From JANSWP01 sp041941305 (GTDB taxonomy: Bacteria; Bacteroidota; Bacteroidia; Chitinophagales; Saprospiraceae): a DNA stretch of 64,000 bases. The notes under the pieces are model-generated. The model ran no database searches and had not been told where the DNA came from. It was given only the letters and a program-made list of their open reading frames with translations. Positions 16,804 through 25,529 of this stretch are shown here, one piece after another (the first letter of the stretch is position 1; each line of letters opens with the position of its first letter). The position numbers and the translations under genes are program-made. The stretch lies in the NCBI GenBank assembly GCA_041941305.1, contig JBGTQJ010000016.1, positions 62,001-126,000 of the forward strand, given 5' to 3'.

Positions 16804-19242
16804 ATGAAACAAACTATTACACTATTTCTTTTTTTTATTTCCGTTCCTATAATTGAAGCACAAATTTATTCACAGGATTTTTCTGATGGTATTCCTTCAA
16901 ACTGGATAAATGAGGATCTTTCTGGAAATAATCTACTGTGGGAAAAATGTGAGAATCCTGCCGAATGTCCTCCTGGGAACTTAACTGCGATATTTGCAAA
17001 AGATCAAAAATTTAAATCGACAACTGTGGATAATGGATACTTGTATGTAGCACCTGAAACAATTCAATACCACAACCCTAGATTGACTACCCATGCGATT
17101 AATTGTTTTAATCATGATAGAGTTGTTGTAAAATTTGAAACTCATCTTTTTGCAAAACTATCTCCGCCTAATGAATCCGCCTTGCTCCGGGTAAAAGCGG
17201 GCTCTGATCAATGGAAAAGCTTTAAAATATTTCAAAACCTTGGTATTTTACCTGAAGAGGATACCCGGACCTGTAATCCAGAGACGATATATGTTGACAT
17301 AAGTAATGTCGCTGCCAACCAAACTGAAGTTTTTCTTCAATGGGAGTGGCAAACAGACAATGATCACTCCTGGGCAATAGATGATCTGGAAATTCTTGAT
17401 CATCATCCCTTAGAGGAAAATGTGGTCTGGGGCTTAGGTGGAGAAGGAGATTTTAGTGGTGGTTTGGGAGAATGGAAAACTGAGAAACAATTTGGTTTTT
17501 ATGATTGTGAGTGGTATGGAGATCCTGTAGGGTGGGTCGGAAATAGCCAATTTGGAAGTGTTCCCAACGGATTAAAAATTTGTTCCAGGACAGGTAATAA
17601 TGGGGCTGCAGTTTTACATGCTGAACAATGTCTTCATGATAGTGGATTGGGAAATGGCAATCAGCAACCCTTGATATGTGAACTTTACTCTCCTATCATT
17701 GATCTAAGCGACCTTGCTGGTGGGAATGGACTTATCTTAGAATTTGACCAGTTAGTAGCTGAAGGAAATATTACTACACCCTTATTGCCTTTAACTAGTG
17801 TCATGTATAGCCTGGATAGTGGTGCAACATGGGTAGATACATTAGACTGTAATCCCAATGTTTGTTTTGGTCAGGGTAATTTTCACAATAGTACTTTCAG
17901 AGAAGGCTTACCTCCAGAGGTGATAGGTACTTCTGAATTTCAACTAAAATTCACATTTGCAGGGGATTTATTCTTTTGGGTAATAGATGATGTCAGAATC
18001 TTGCAAAAACATGATTATGACCTAATGTTAAAAACGAATTTTTTCGCCATACCACCGAATAAAAAATTTCCATTAAGTCAATTAGAGCCATTTGGGTTAT
18101 TGGTGGATGTTGAAAATTTTGGGAATCTTTCACAAGACAGTGTTTGGGTGTTTGCTGTCATTCAAAATGAAGATGGAGAATATGTGCATCAGGATTCCCT
18201 ATTCATAAATACTTTGCTTCCAGGCGAACTATCTGAAAATATGGCATTTGAACAACTGGTTGAATTGCCTCCCCAGCCAGGAAAATATCGTGGACGATAT
18301 TTTGTAAAAAGTTCGAAAAAGGATGATTATGAAAGTAATAATTCTATTTCCTGGAATTTTGAAATAACCAATTTTGAATTTGCTAAGGAAAATGGAGGCT
18401 GTAAAGGCACAGGGTTTTTACCAGATCATACTTTTCAGTTTGAAATGGGAAATTGCTATTACATTGCTAATGGAAAGGATATGAAGGCCACACATGTTAG
18501 TTTCGGAATCGGGAATCCTAATCAATTAATAAGTGAATCCATTTTAACCAGACTCTATAAATGGAAGACAGATTCAACTTTTGCAGATTCAAACGGAGAC
18601 TTTTATGCCAACCCAAATGAATACGAAGAAATTGCCCTGAACTCACATATCGTAAACGGTCCAGAAGATACCCTTGTCACCATTCCAATTCATTTTGAAT
18701 CTGATGAGGTGATCTCCATGGAAGATTCAACCTGGTATTTTGTTACAGTAGAAATGCCTAGTGCCTCTTCGCAAAAGCCTTTTTTTATTGGAGGAGCGGA
18801 AAGCATAGACTATAATGCCAGTTACTTTCTTGGACACGAACTGGGAAAGGGTATTCCAAGGTATTTTCCTGTTTTGCGAATTGATGACGAAGAAGATTTT
18901 AGTACAGGTGGCTTTGGCTTGAATAGGATTCCTGTTGTAAGACTAAATATTTCTCCAATCAATTCTCAAAAAACTCAATTGGAAAAAGAAGTGAATTTGG
19001 AACTATTTCCAAATCCAACTAATGGACAAGTATTCTTACATTTGCCCGACGAAAGCTTCCAGAAGGAAGTAATAATTGAAATTTTAGATATTTGCGGGAA
19101 ATTAGTTGACTCGCGACACTTTGAAAGCCTTTTTGTCAACCAACTACCAATAGAGGTAGCCAATTTGCCGGAAGGTTCTTATATCTTGCGCTTTTTTTCT
19201 GATAATATTTTTGCAACGAAAAAATTTGTTTTGATTCGATAA
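16804..19242 (+). CDS. Large secreted protein with T9SS C-terminal sorting domain
   Basis: An 812-residue secreted protein: signal peptide (about 1-19, IIEAQ), then two lectin/MAM-like beta-sandwich segments of the 'choice-of-anchor J' kind (YSQDFSDGIPSNWINED at about 22 and FSGGLGEWKTEKQFGFYDCEW at about 217), each closing with a W-x-I-D-D-hydrophobic strand (WAIDDLEIL, WVIDDVRIL). A CARDB-like Ig segment follows (about 420-530). The last 75 residues (LELFPNPTNGQVFLHL to ATKKFVLIR) form a T9SS sorting domain. It is likely a cell-surface or released adhesin-like protein. No catalytic motif was recognised. The next gene encodes a protein of the same general architecture. Confidence 0.8.
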   Translation: MKQTITLFLFFISVPIIEAQIYSQDFSDGIPSNWINEDLSGNNLLWEKCENPAECPPGNLTAIFAKDQKFKSTTVDNGYLYVAPETIQYHNPRLTTHAINCFNHDRVVVKFETHLFAKLSPPNESALLRVKAGSDQWKSFKIFQNLGILPEEDTRTCNPETIYVDISNVAANQTEVFLQWEWQTDNDHSWAIDDLEILDHHPLEENVVWGLGGEGDFSGGLGEWKTEKQFGFYDCEWYGDPVGWVGNSQFGSVPNGLKICSRTGNNGAAVLHAEQCLHDSGLGNGNQQPLICELYSPIIDLSDLAGGNGLILEFDQLVAEGNITTPLLPLTSVMYSLDSGATWVDTLDCNPNVCFGQGNFHNSTFREGLPPEVIGTSEFQLKFTFAGDLFFWVIDDVRILQKHDYDLMLKTNFFAIPPNKKFPLSQLEPFGLLVDVENFGNLSQDSVWVFAVIQNEDGEYVHQDSLFINTLLPGELSENMAFEQLVELPPQPGKYRGRYFVKSSKKDDYESNNSISWNFEITNFEFAKENGGCKGTGFLPDHTFQFEMGNCYYIANGKDMKATHVSFGIGNPNQLISESILTRLYKWKTDSTFADSNGDFYANPNEYEEIALNSHIVNGPEDTLVTIPIHFESDEVISMEDSTWYFVTVEMPSASSQKPFFIGGAESIDYNASYFLGHELGKGIPRYFPVLRIDDEEDFSTGGFGLNRIPVVRLNISPINSQKTQLEKEVNLELFPNPTNGQVFLHLPDESFQKEVIIEILDICGKLVDSRHFESLFVNQLPIEVANLPEGSYILRFFSDNIFATKKFVLIR

Positions 19243-19387
19243 GGGGAGAAGTGGAGAGTATGAGAGAAAGAGAATTTGAGAGTGTGAGTGATTAATGATG
19301 TATTCCTTACCCAATTTCTCAAATTCGCAAGTTCTTTAAAACTCAAACTCTTACTATCTCAAACACTCAAATTCTAAAAAGTAGATT
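19243..19387. other. Low-complexity spacer between two T9SS protein genes
   Basis: A 145-bp spacer rich in GAGAG and CTCAAA motifs. AGAATTTGAGAGTGTGAG (near 19270-19287) is roughly complementary to CTCAAACACTCAAATTCT (near 19359-19376), so the transcript could fold into a long imperfect stem. No T-rich terminator was seen, so read-through from the upstream gene is possible. Confidence 0.4.
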
Positions 19388-21277
19388 ATGACATTTTTTA
19401 CAAAAAAAGTTGTCCATTCACTATTCGCTATCCTATTTCTTTATTCTAGCGTTTTAGTAGCACAACCAACTCCTTTTTACACTGAAACCTTCGCCCAGCC
19501 ATCAGCATGGACAGGCGTTGAGGTTGTAGGTGATGGTACCCCTTCTGCTAATTGGGTCCACACGATGACAGGTCCCGCCGGAGGCTTTAATATTGGTACT
19601 TTGATGTCCACCTCACCTGCTGATGGTTGGATGATCTTCGATTCTGATTTGAATTGTAGTGGAGAACAAGATGCATGGTTGGTTTCTCCAAAATTAGATT
19701 TAAATGACAAAGCTGAGGTTATTCTCACATTCGAACAATTATATGGAAGATTTAACGACAGGATTTATATGGAAGTAAGTACGGACAGCATGACTTGGGA
19801 AGAAATCGAATTGTTCCCTGATTTGGCAAACAATGAGTATGGTGATGGCTCTCCAATTTCTTCCACTACCCCAACTAATCCACAGGTAGTGACCGTAAAC
19901 CTTACCCAATATGCTGCAAATCAACCTGAGTTTTGGTTTGCGTTTCGCTTTTTGGCAGATCAATCAACAGTACAAGCAGGTACGGATGTAGGATGTGGAT
20001 ACAGCTGGCAAGTTGACAATATCAATTTGTACGATGAAGATACGACTCCATCTGTAGATTTAGGCTTGGGAGATTTCTTCTATCCACCAAGAAGTTTTGC
20101 ACAACCTGTTACCCAAATTGACTTTGATACAATGGCATTTTCTGCTGATATCTCAAATTTGGGAACAGATCCTATTACAAATGTAGTCTTGAAAGCAAGA
20201 GTACTTAATGGAGCCGGAGGAATGATTTGGGAAGACAGCCTTTTAATTCCAGAAGTTCCAGTTGGAACTACAGACTCTACTTTTGGAACGCCTAATTTAT
20301 ATGTTCCAGAAGGCTTAGCTGTTGGTAATTATCAAATAGAATATGAAACATATAGTCTTGATGGCGATGATGGTGATATGAGTAATAATTCTGCTTCTGA
20401 AGATTTTCTAGTAACAGGAGATTTATATTCTAAAGAAAATCAGGCAACTATCGGTTTCCGTCTAAACGATTTGGGAGAATGGGCACCGGCAAATCTATAT
20501 GAAATCAGCCCAAATATTGTGGATTGTTTTATGGCTACGGATGTAACCTGGTTTACTTTTAAAGGACAAGGAACAGGACCATTAACTGATCACAATGTAA
20601 ATATCACTCTTTTTGAGGTAGATGACAGTCAAGTTGATGCAGGTTGGAATTCTTTTGACCCAGATGCTGCTGACTTTTTTGTACATCCGCAAATGAATAT
20701 TCGCGCACTTACTCCCTATACATATACAACAACGGCGACATCATTGACAGAAACAATCATGTTAGAAGATTTTGATTTAGAAACACCAGGTGTTGAATTA
20801 AATGCTGGTGGTCGCTATGTTCTCGCTGCACATTATCCACAGTTGGATGCTGAGCTGTTTCATGGTTTTGCTCAGGAAATTAATTATTTCCAATTATCAA
20901 CTTTTGTTTGGACAGCTGGTGATGCACAATGGTTTCTTGGAGGCTTTGGTGCAGATGCTGCAGCTACTCTGCGTATGAGAATTCAATTGTGTAATGAAGT
21001 AGATGTCGAAGAAGCTACACTTCCAGAGGGTTCATTGACTGTATTTCCTAATCCTGTTAGCGATCAATTGACTGTAGATGTAGATTTAGAAACGGCAGGC
21101 ATTGCAAATATTATTATTGCAGATGTAACTGGTACTTTGATTCAGTTACACGAGTATGAAAACCTTCAAAAAGGTCAGTTTTCTTTCAACGTAAGTGATT
21201 TACCAAATGGAACCTACCTGGTTCGTTTGGCTACTGAAGAGGGAACAAAAACATTGAAGTTTATTGTATTGCACTAA
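19388..21277 (+). CDS. Secreted protein with anchor-J-like domain and T9SS sorting domain
   Basis: A 629-residue secreted protein: signal peptide (about 1-25, VLVAQ), an N-terminal choice-of-anchor-J beta-sandwich (FYTETFAQPSAWTG to YSWQVDNINLYDED, about 30-218), a middle Ig-like segment, and a C-terminal T9SS sorting domain (LTVFPNPVSDQLTVDVDLE to KTLKFIVLH). It resembles the preceding gene's product in layout but not in detail, suggesting divergent surface proteins placed side by side. No enzyme motif was recognised. It ends at a strong intrinsic terminator. Confidence 0.8.
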   Translation: MTFFTKKVVHSLFAILFLYSSVLVAQPTPFYTETFAQPSAWTGVEVVGDGTPSANWVHTMTGPAGGFNIGTLMSTSPADGWMIFDSDLNCSGEQDAWLVSPKLDLNDKAEVILTFEQLYGRFNDRIYMEVSTDSMTWEEIELFPDLANNEYGDGSPISSTTPTNPQVVTVNLTQYAANQPEFWFAFRFLADQSTVQAGTDVGCGYSWQVDNINLYDEDTTPSVDLGLGDFFYPPRSFAQPVTQIDFDTMAFSADISNLGTDPITNVVLKARVLNGAGGMIWEDSLLIPEVPVGTTDSTFGTPNLYVPEGLAVGNYQIEYETYSLDGDDGDMSNNSASEDFLVTGDLYSKENQATIGFRLNDLGEWAPANLYEISPNIVDCFMATDVTWFTFKGQGTGPLTDHNVNITLFEVDDSQVDAGWNSFDPDAADFFVHPQMNIRALTPYTYTTTATSLTETIMLEDFDLETPGVELNAGGRYVLAAHYPQLDAELFHGFAQEINYFQLSTFVWTAGDAQWFLGGFGADAAATLRMRIQLCNEVDVEEATLPEGSLTVFPNPVSDQLTVDVDLETAGIANIIIADVTGTLIQLHEYENLQKGQFSFNVSDLPNGTYLVRLATEEGTKTLKFIVLH

Positions 21278-21319
21278 TAATTAAGCATTCAATCATTTTT
21301 TGTGCCCTAAATATTAAGG

Positions 21320-21358
21320 AGCCCCTTCTTCAAGGTTTTTTGAAGAAGGGGCTTTTTT
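21320..21358 (+). terminator. Intrinsic terminator after the second T9SS gene
   Basis: Perfect 14-bp stem AGCCCCTTCTTCAA (21320-21333) / TTGAAGAAGGGGCT (21340-21353), 6-base loop, followed by six T's. Confidence 0.92.
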
Positions 21359-21459
21359 AATTTATTTTGTAAGTTATTGATTTTGAGATGTTTAAGTAAA
21401 AATTGATAAGTCTTTTAACAATTTTAAACCGCAGAAACAATTTTGAACAATACTTTTTA

Positions 21460-21467
21460 TACCTTTG
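21460..21467 (+). promoter_or_regulatory. Putative -7 promoter box for rpsP
   Basis: TACCTTTG matches the Bacteroidota -7 consensus TAnnTTTG. A TTTTG at 21441-21445 could be the -33 element but the spacing (14 bp) is shorter than usual. The box is 70 bp upstream of the S16 start. Confidence 0.5.
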
Positions 21468-21536
21468 CGCGCTCGTTGAAATCCCGTAGTTCGTTTTCGA
21501 ATGAAACGGGTATGGTTTAACCAAATAAATTTTAAC

Positions 21537-22010
21537 ATGTCTGTAAAAATTCGTTTACAAAGAAGAGGTCGCAAAAAGCAACCTTTTTATCACATTGTGG
21601 TAGCTGATGCAAGGGCTCCACGGGATGGGCGTTTCATAGAAAAAATTGGAACCTATAATCCTATGACCAAACCTGCAACTATTGATTTGGATCGCGATAA
21701 AGCATTTGATTGGTTGATGAATGGCGCGCAGCCAACTGATACGACTCGTGCAATTTTGCGATTCAAAGGTGTTATGTATCGAAAACACCTTATGAGAGGT
21801 GTTAAAAAGGGAGCCTTGACAGAAGACCAGGCAATGGCAAAGTACAAGGAATGGATAGATGATAAAGATGCTAAAATCGCTAAGCGGTTTGCTGAAGAAG
21901 CTGATGCGAAGCGGAAATGGCTTGAAAAAGTTTCTGGAGTTGCTGTTGAAGTAGATCAAACACCAGAAATTCCAAGTGTGGAAGTTGCATCTTCAGAAGA
22001 GGAAGAATAA
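21537..22010 (+). CDS. rpsP: 30S ribosomal protein S16
   Basis: The start was set at the ATG 21537 (MSVKIRLQRRGRKKQPFYHIVVADAR), because the open frame upstream of it (from 21501) has no resemblance to S16. Residues 1-80 form the conserved S16 core that binds 16S rRNA in the small-subunit body. The protein is 157 residues, longer than E. coli S16 (82), with a K/E-rich C-terminal extension ending in SSEEEE; such extensions are usual in Bacteroidota. It is a single-gene transcript here, with its own promoter box and a clear terminator; the rimM-trmD-rplS neighbours seen in proteobacteria are absent. Confidence 0.95.
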   Translation: MSVKIRLQRRGRKKQPFYHIVVADARAPRDGRFIEKIGTYNPMTKPATIDLDRDKAFDWLMNGAQPTDTTRAILRFKGVMYRKHLMRGVKKGALTEDQAMAKYKEWIDDKDAKIAKRFAEEADAKRKWLEKVSGVAVEVDQTPEIPSVEVASSEEEE

Positions 22011-22033
22011 ATTTTCATCCCATAAATATAAAG

Positions 22034-22065
22034 GCCCATTCAATTGATTTTGAATGGGCTTTTTT
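22034..22065 (+). terminator. Intrinsic terminator after rpsP
   Basis: Perfect 10-bp stem GCCCATTCAA (22034-22043) / TTGAATGGGC (22050-22059) with a 6-base loop and six T's. Confidence 0.9.
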
Positions 22066-22091
22066 GTTTATCCCTATACACAATCAGGGAC

Positions 22092-22514
22092 TTAGGAGGA
22101 TTCAGAAATTTCAATTTCTACAGAAGGGCTCAATTCCTCAATTTCTTTTTCGCTTAATTTTCCATGAAACCTCAATAAATGTTTGGGAGCAACTTCATTA
22201 TACAGTTCCAAAATTAAGTTCTTTTTTTGCCTGCCATCGTGGGGAAATAATATTTTGATGGGATTGTGAACGTAACCATTGTCCTCAAAAAGCAAAATTT
22301 GACTATTGCGGGTAGATAATTTAAACCTCAATAATTCTTCCACATTTTGAGGTACTGGAATGTCTCCATATCCCTCCTCTTTTAGAAATTGCAAAATCAT
22401 GTCATAACTAAGCATCAATGAGGCTCCTCCAAAAACTGATCGATATAAATATCCGTCACTTTCACCACCAAGGTAATCCGATCCAGCAGGAGGAAATTTA
22501 TCTCTTAATGCCAT
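22092..22514 (-). CDS. Conserved hypothetical protein
   Basis: A 140-residue soluble protein with no signal peptide or membrane helix. Distinct features are an N-terminal Gly-rich stretch (PPAGSDYLGGESDGYLYRSVFGGAS), a central charged region, and an acidic C-terminus (EELSPSVEIEISESS). I do not recognise the family and assign no function. Convergent with rpsP and upstream of nothing on its strand; the upstream region carries a possible TAACTTTG box. Confidence 0.6.
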   Translation of the reverse strand: MALRDKFPPAGSDYLGGESDGYLYRSVFGGASLMLSYDMILQFLKEEGYGDIPVPQNVEELLRFKLSTRNSQILLFEDNGYVHNPIKILFPHDGRQKKNLILELYNEVAPKHLLRFHGKLSEKEIEELSPSVEIEISESS

Positions 22515-22537
22515 GTTTATTTAAAAATTTTGGAAGG

Positions 22538-22545
22538 CAAAGTTA
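22538..22545 (-). promoter_or_regulatory. Putative -7 promoter box for the hypothetical gene
   Basis: On the minus strand this reads TAACTTTG, a match to TAnnTTTG, 24 bp before the start codon. A TTTTG lies 15 bp further upstream (22561-22565 on the plus strand), closer than the usual spacing. Confidence 0.4.
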
Positions 22546-22575
22546 ACGAAAATTGGCAAGCAAAAGATTTGAATT

Positions 22576-23499
22576 TTAGTCTATTTTATGATGGAATAAG
22601 GAACACAAATAACCTAGTTTATAAAAGTCAAATTGTTTCAAATTAGGTTTTTTTGATCTGAAATTACGGATAAGCAATGGCTCAATAATATTAAAAACTT
22701 TTCCAAAAAGCCATGTAAACTTAAACTTCCGAAGACTTGAAAAAACATTCAAAAGTTTAGTTTCTATCCCGGATTCTTTTTCGTACAATACCTTCAAATT
22801 TTCAATTGCCTTTTTTGACTTTCCAAGAAAAACTTCGGTTTCTTCTAAGCCAATGTGTTCCAACGGGTTATCTATATGAACTATTGAGATGTTATTTGAT
22901 CTTAATTCCATACCAAACAGCGTATCTTCATGTCCATATTGAGTAAGGGATTCATCAAATGGAATTTCGAGAAATATTTTTTTTGGTATGAAGAAGTTAT
23001 TGGTCATAAAGGAATGATAAGGCTTTTCCAATCTTTTTTTAGCCGAACTTTGTTCCCGGTGTATACCAAACGTCCAATGAAACAGATGATCTTGGTTTTG
23101 GGGTGGGAAAGGAGAGTAACACCTTCCACCATAGAGTAATTTATCAAAAACCGGGGCTGTGTTATTGTTATCTACTGGCTTAATGTATTCTATATAGTTT
23201 TTAATATAATTTTTGGAAACAACCTTAGAGTCACAATCCATAAAAATCAAATATTCAAAACTGGCTCTTTTTCCCAATTCATTCCTGATTTTTGAACGTC
23301 CCAGGTTTTGAGATAATTCTTCGTAAACAACCATTTCCAAGCTAATTATTTCACGATTTTTCACTTTGTATTTTCTTTGTGAACCATCATCCAGGCAAAC
23401 TATTTCAAAAGGTATATTAAGATGTGTGCATTGGTTGTTCAAGTCATTGACCAAATTTCGAATATCAAAATTGTAAACTGGTATCAGAATGGAAAGCAT
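22576..23499 (-). CDS. Family 2 glycosyltransferase
   Basis: A 307-residue GT-A-fold glycosyltransferase. It starts MLSILIPVYNFDI, has the nucleotide-binding strand EIVCLDDGS (about residue 32-40), NLGRSKIRNELGKRA, and a metal-binding D-x-D variant MDCDSK near residue 99-104; GHEDTLFGMEL near 188 is the acceptor/catalytic ED motif of GT2 enzymes. It transfers sugar from a nucleotide donor, in envelope polysaccharide or glycan assembly, on the cytoplasmic side of the membrane. No membrane helices are present. The acceptor and sugar are unknown. Divergent from mqnE. Confidence 0.85.
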   Translation of the reverse strand: MLSILIPVYNFDIRNLVNDLNNQCTHLNIPFEIVCLDDGSQRKYKVKNREIISLEMVVYEELSQNLGRSKIRNELGKRASFEYLIFMDCDSKVVSKNYIKNYIEYIKPVDNNNTAPVFDKLLYGGRCYSPFPPQNQDHLFHWTFGIHREQSSAKKRLEKPYHSFMTNNFFIPKKIFLEIPFDESLTQYGHEDTLFGMELRSNNISIVHIDNPLEHIGLEETEVFLGKSKKAIENLKVLYEKESGIETKLLNVFSSLRKFKFTWLFGKVFNIIEPLLIRNFRSKKPNLKQFDFYKLGYLCSLFHHKID

Positions 23500-23503
23500 A
23501 TGT

Positions 23504-23511
23504 TACCTTTG
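23504..23511 (+). promoter_or_regulatory. Putative -7 promoter box upstream of mqnE
   Basis: TACCTTTG matches the Bacteroidota -7 consensus, about 138 bp upstream of mqnE in the divergent spacer. No good -33 TTTG at the normal distance was found. Confidence 0.4.
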
Positions 23512-23648
23512 CACCATTAATTTAACTTTTTTTTCTTTCAATAAAAACTGAAAGTTCAAAAAGTTGTTTTATTTTTGTTTATGAACAATGAGAGGCACGA
23601 AGATCATTAAGAAATTATTGGTTTTGCCTTTTTTGAAAATCTTTTTTC

Positions 23649-24845
23649 ATGAGTATGCGAAAAATTGAAACTGTCATTGAGGACAAAAACTTATCCTCTG
23701 ATCTTCGGAAAATTGGAACGAAGGTTTTTGATGGTGAACGACTATCGGAAGATGAAGGATTGCTTTTGTATCAGCAAGGTGAACTTGGTTTTGTAGGAGC
23801 ATTGGCGAATTATATAAGAAACAAGAAACATGGAAATAGAACCTATTTCAACCGAAATTTTCATATCGAACCAACCAATGTATGTATCTATACCTGTAAG
23901 TTTTGTTCATATTCCAGGCTAATAAAAAAACGGGAAGAAGGTTGGGAGTATACCATGGAGGATATGATGGACATCATAAAAAAGTATGATGATGAACCAG
24001 TAACTGAAGTTCATATTGTCGGTGGGGTTTTGCCTCAATATGATTTAGATTTTTATGCAAGTTTATTTCAAAATATAAAAAAGCATCGCCCTGATTTACA
24101 CATCAAAGCCCTGACCCCTGTGGAATACCATTACATCTTTAAAAAAGCCAAAGTCGATTATGAAGATGGAATGAAAATTATGAAAGATGCAGGTTTGGAT
24201 TCCATCCCTGGAGGTGGAGCTGAGATTTTTCATCCTGAAATCCGAGAACAAATTGCTGCAGATAAATGTGATGCCAAACAATGGCTCCAAATTCATGAAA
24301 TTTGGCATGGATTAAATATGCCATCCAATGCCACTATGCTTTATGGACATATCGAAGAATTCAGGCATAGAATCCATCATATGGAACAATTGCGCCAGCT
24401 GCAAGATCGGACAGGAGGATTTCAAACGTTTATTCCACTTAAATTTAGGAATAAAGGAAATGAAATGTCACATATTTCAGAATCTACTACTGTTGAAGAC
24501 TTAAGAAATTATGCTATCGGAAGGATATATCTGGACAATTTTGAACATGTGAAAGCTTATTGGCCAATGATCAGCCGGGAGACTGCCCAATTGTCTTTGG
24601 CATTTGGAGTAGATGATATTGACGGAACAATTGATGATACCACCAAAATTTATACGATGGCTGGCTCTGAAGAACAAAACCCAGCAATGAGTACCCGTGA
24701 ATTGGTTCATTTGATTAAAAATGTTGGTCGACAACCAATAGAAAGAGATACCTTATACAGGATAGTCAAAGATTATTCAGATCATGTTTTTGCGGAAGAT
24801 GAAGTGTTTAGAGGATATGTTTCATTACCAGTAGTTGAAAACTAA
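23649..24845 (+). CDS. mqnE: Aminofutalosine synthase (radical SAM)
   Basis: A 398-residue radical SAM enzyme with the cluster motif CIYTCKFC (C-x3-C-x2-C, about residue 78-85). The sequence DAGLDSIPGGGAEIFHPEIREQI and the later NATMLYGHIEE are characteristic of MqnE, which joins 3-[(1-carboxyvinyl)oxy]benzoate to SAM-derived adenosine in the futalosine pathway to menaquinone, rather than of the related cyclase MqnC. It uses a [4Fe-4S] cluster in the cytoplasm. A Met at codon 3 is an equally possible start. The downstream histidine-phosphatase gene starts 6 bp after the stop, and mqnA follows, forming a menaquinone cluster. Confidence 0.93.
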   Translation: MSMRKIETVIEDKNLSSDLRKIGTKVFDGERLSEDEGLLLYQQGELGFVGALANYIRNKKHGNRTYFNRNFHIEPTNVCIYTCKFCSYSRLIKKREEGWEYTMEDMMDIIKKYDDEPVTEVHIVGGVLPQYDLDFYASLFQNIKKHRPDLHIKALTPVEYHYIFKKAKVDYEDGMKIMKDAGLDSIPGGGAEIFHPEIREQIAADKCDAKQWLQIHEIWHGLNMPSNATMLYGHIEEFRHRIHHMEQLRQLQDRTGGFQTFIPLKFRNKGNEMSHISESTTVEDLRNYAIGRIYLDNFEHVKAYWPMISRETAQLSLAFGVDDIDGTIDDTTKIYTMAGSEEQNPAMSTRELVHLIKNVGRQPIERDTLYRIVKDYSDHVFAEDEVFRGYVSLPVVEN

Positions 24846-24851
24846 AGGAAA

Positions 24852-25472
24852 ATGAAAAAAACCATTTTTATTTATCGACATGGACAAACGGATTTGAACA
24901 AAAACGGAATCGTACAAGGTAGTGGTGTAAATTCCTCATTGAACGAAAGAGGGCGCGAACAAGCAGCTTTATTTTATAAAAAATATAAGGATCGAAAATT
25001 TGAAGTGGTTTTGACCTCTAAGCTTCAAAGAACACATCAAACTGTTTCCCCATTTCTAAAAAATAAAATCGCCTGGGAACAATTTGAAGAAATCAATGAA
25101 ATTAGTTGGGGAATCCATGAAGGGAAATCCAGCAAACCTGAAATGATTGCTGAATACAAAGAATTGATGAATGGATGGTCGAATGGCGAATTACATTTGA
25201 AAATTATGGGAGGGGAAAGTGCTTTTGAATTAGGAAAGCGATTAAAAAAATTTATTGATATTTTAAGAAAACGACCTGAGAAAAATATTCTGGTTTGTTC
25301 CCACGGAAGAGCAATGAGGGCTTTAATCTGCTTGATGCATGATTTTCCATTGACCCGAATGCAGGATTTTACTCATCATAATACGGGGCTTTATGTTGCT
25401 CATTATCAAAAAGAAAGATTTGACTTTGTTATAAATAATGATATTTCACATTTAAAGGAATATTCCCTTTGA
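24852..25472 (+). CDS. Histidine phosphatase family protein (phosphoglycerate-mutase-like)
   Basis: A 206-residue branch-1 histidine phosphatase: the catalytic RHG is in IYRHGQTDLN (about residue 9-12), the second conserved His in CSHGRAMRAL (about 150), and the acid residue in the EINEISWGIHEGKS stretch. The gene lies between mqnE and mqnA with 6 bp to the former and 57 bp to the latter, so all three are probably one operon. A role in the pathway is not established; it may be an unlinked housekeeping phosphatase carried in the operon. Confidence 0.85.
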   Translation: MKKTIFIYRHGQTDLNKNGIVQGSGVNSSLNERGREQAALFYKKYKDRKFEVVLTSKLQRTHQTVSPFLKNKIAWEQFEEINEISWGIHEGKSSKPEMIAEYKELMNGWSNGELHLKIMGGESAFELGKRLKKFIDILRKRPEKNILVCSHGRAMRALICLMHDFPLTRMQDFTHHNTGLYVAHYQKERFDFVINNDISHLKEYSL

Positions 25473-25499
25473 AAATAAGATTAAACTGAATAATAGTTT

Positions 25500-25529
25500 C
25501 ATTTTCATTTTCATTTTCATTTTCATTTT
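25500..25529 (+). repeat. Hexanucleotide repeat (CATTTT)5 abutting the mqnA start codon
   Basis: Five units with period 6 begin at 25500, 25506, 25512, 25518 and 25524; the last one is followed directly by the ATG at 25530. The repeat occupies the ribosome-binding region. Confidence 0.9.
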
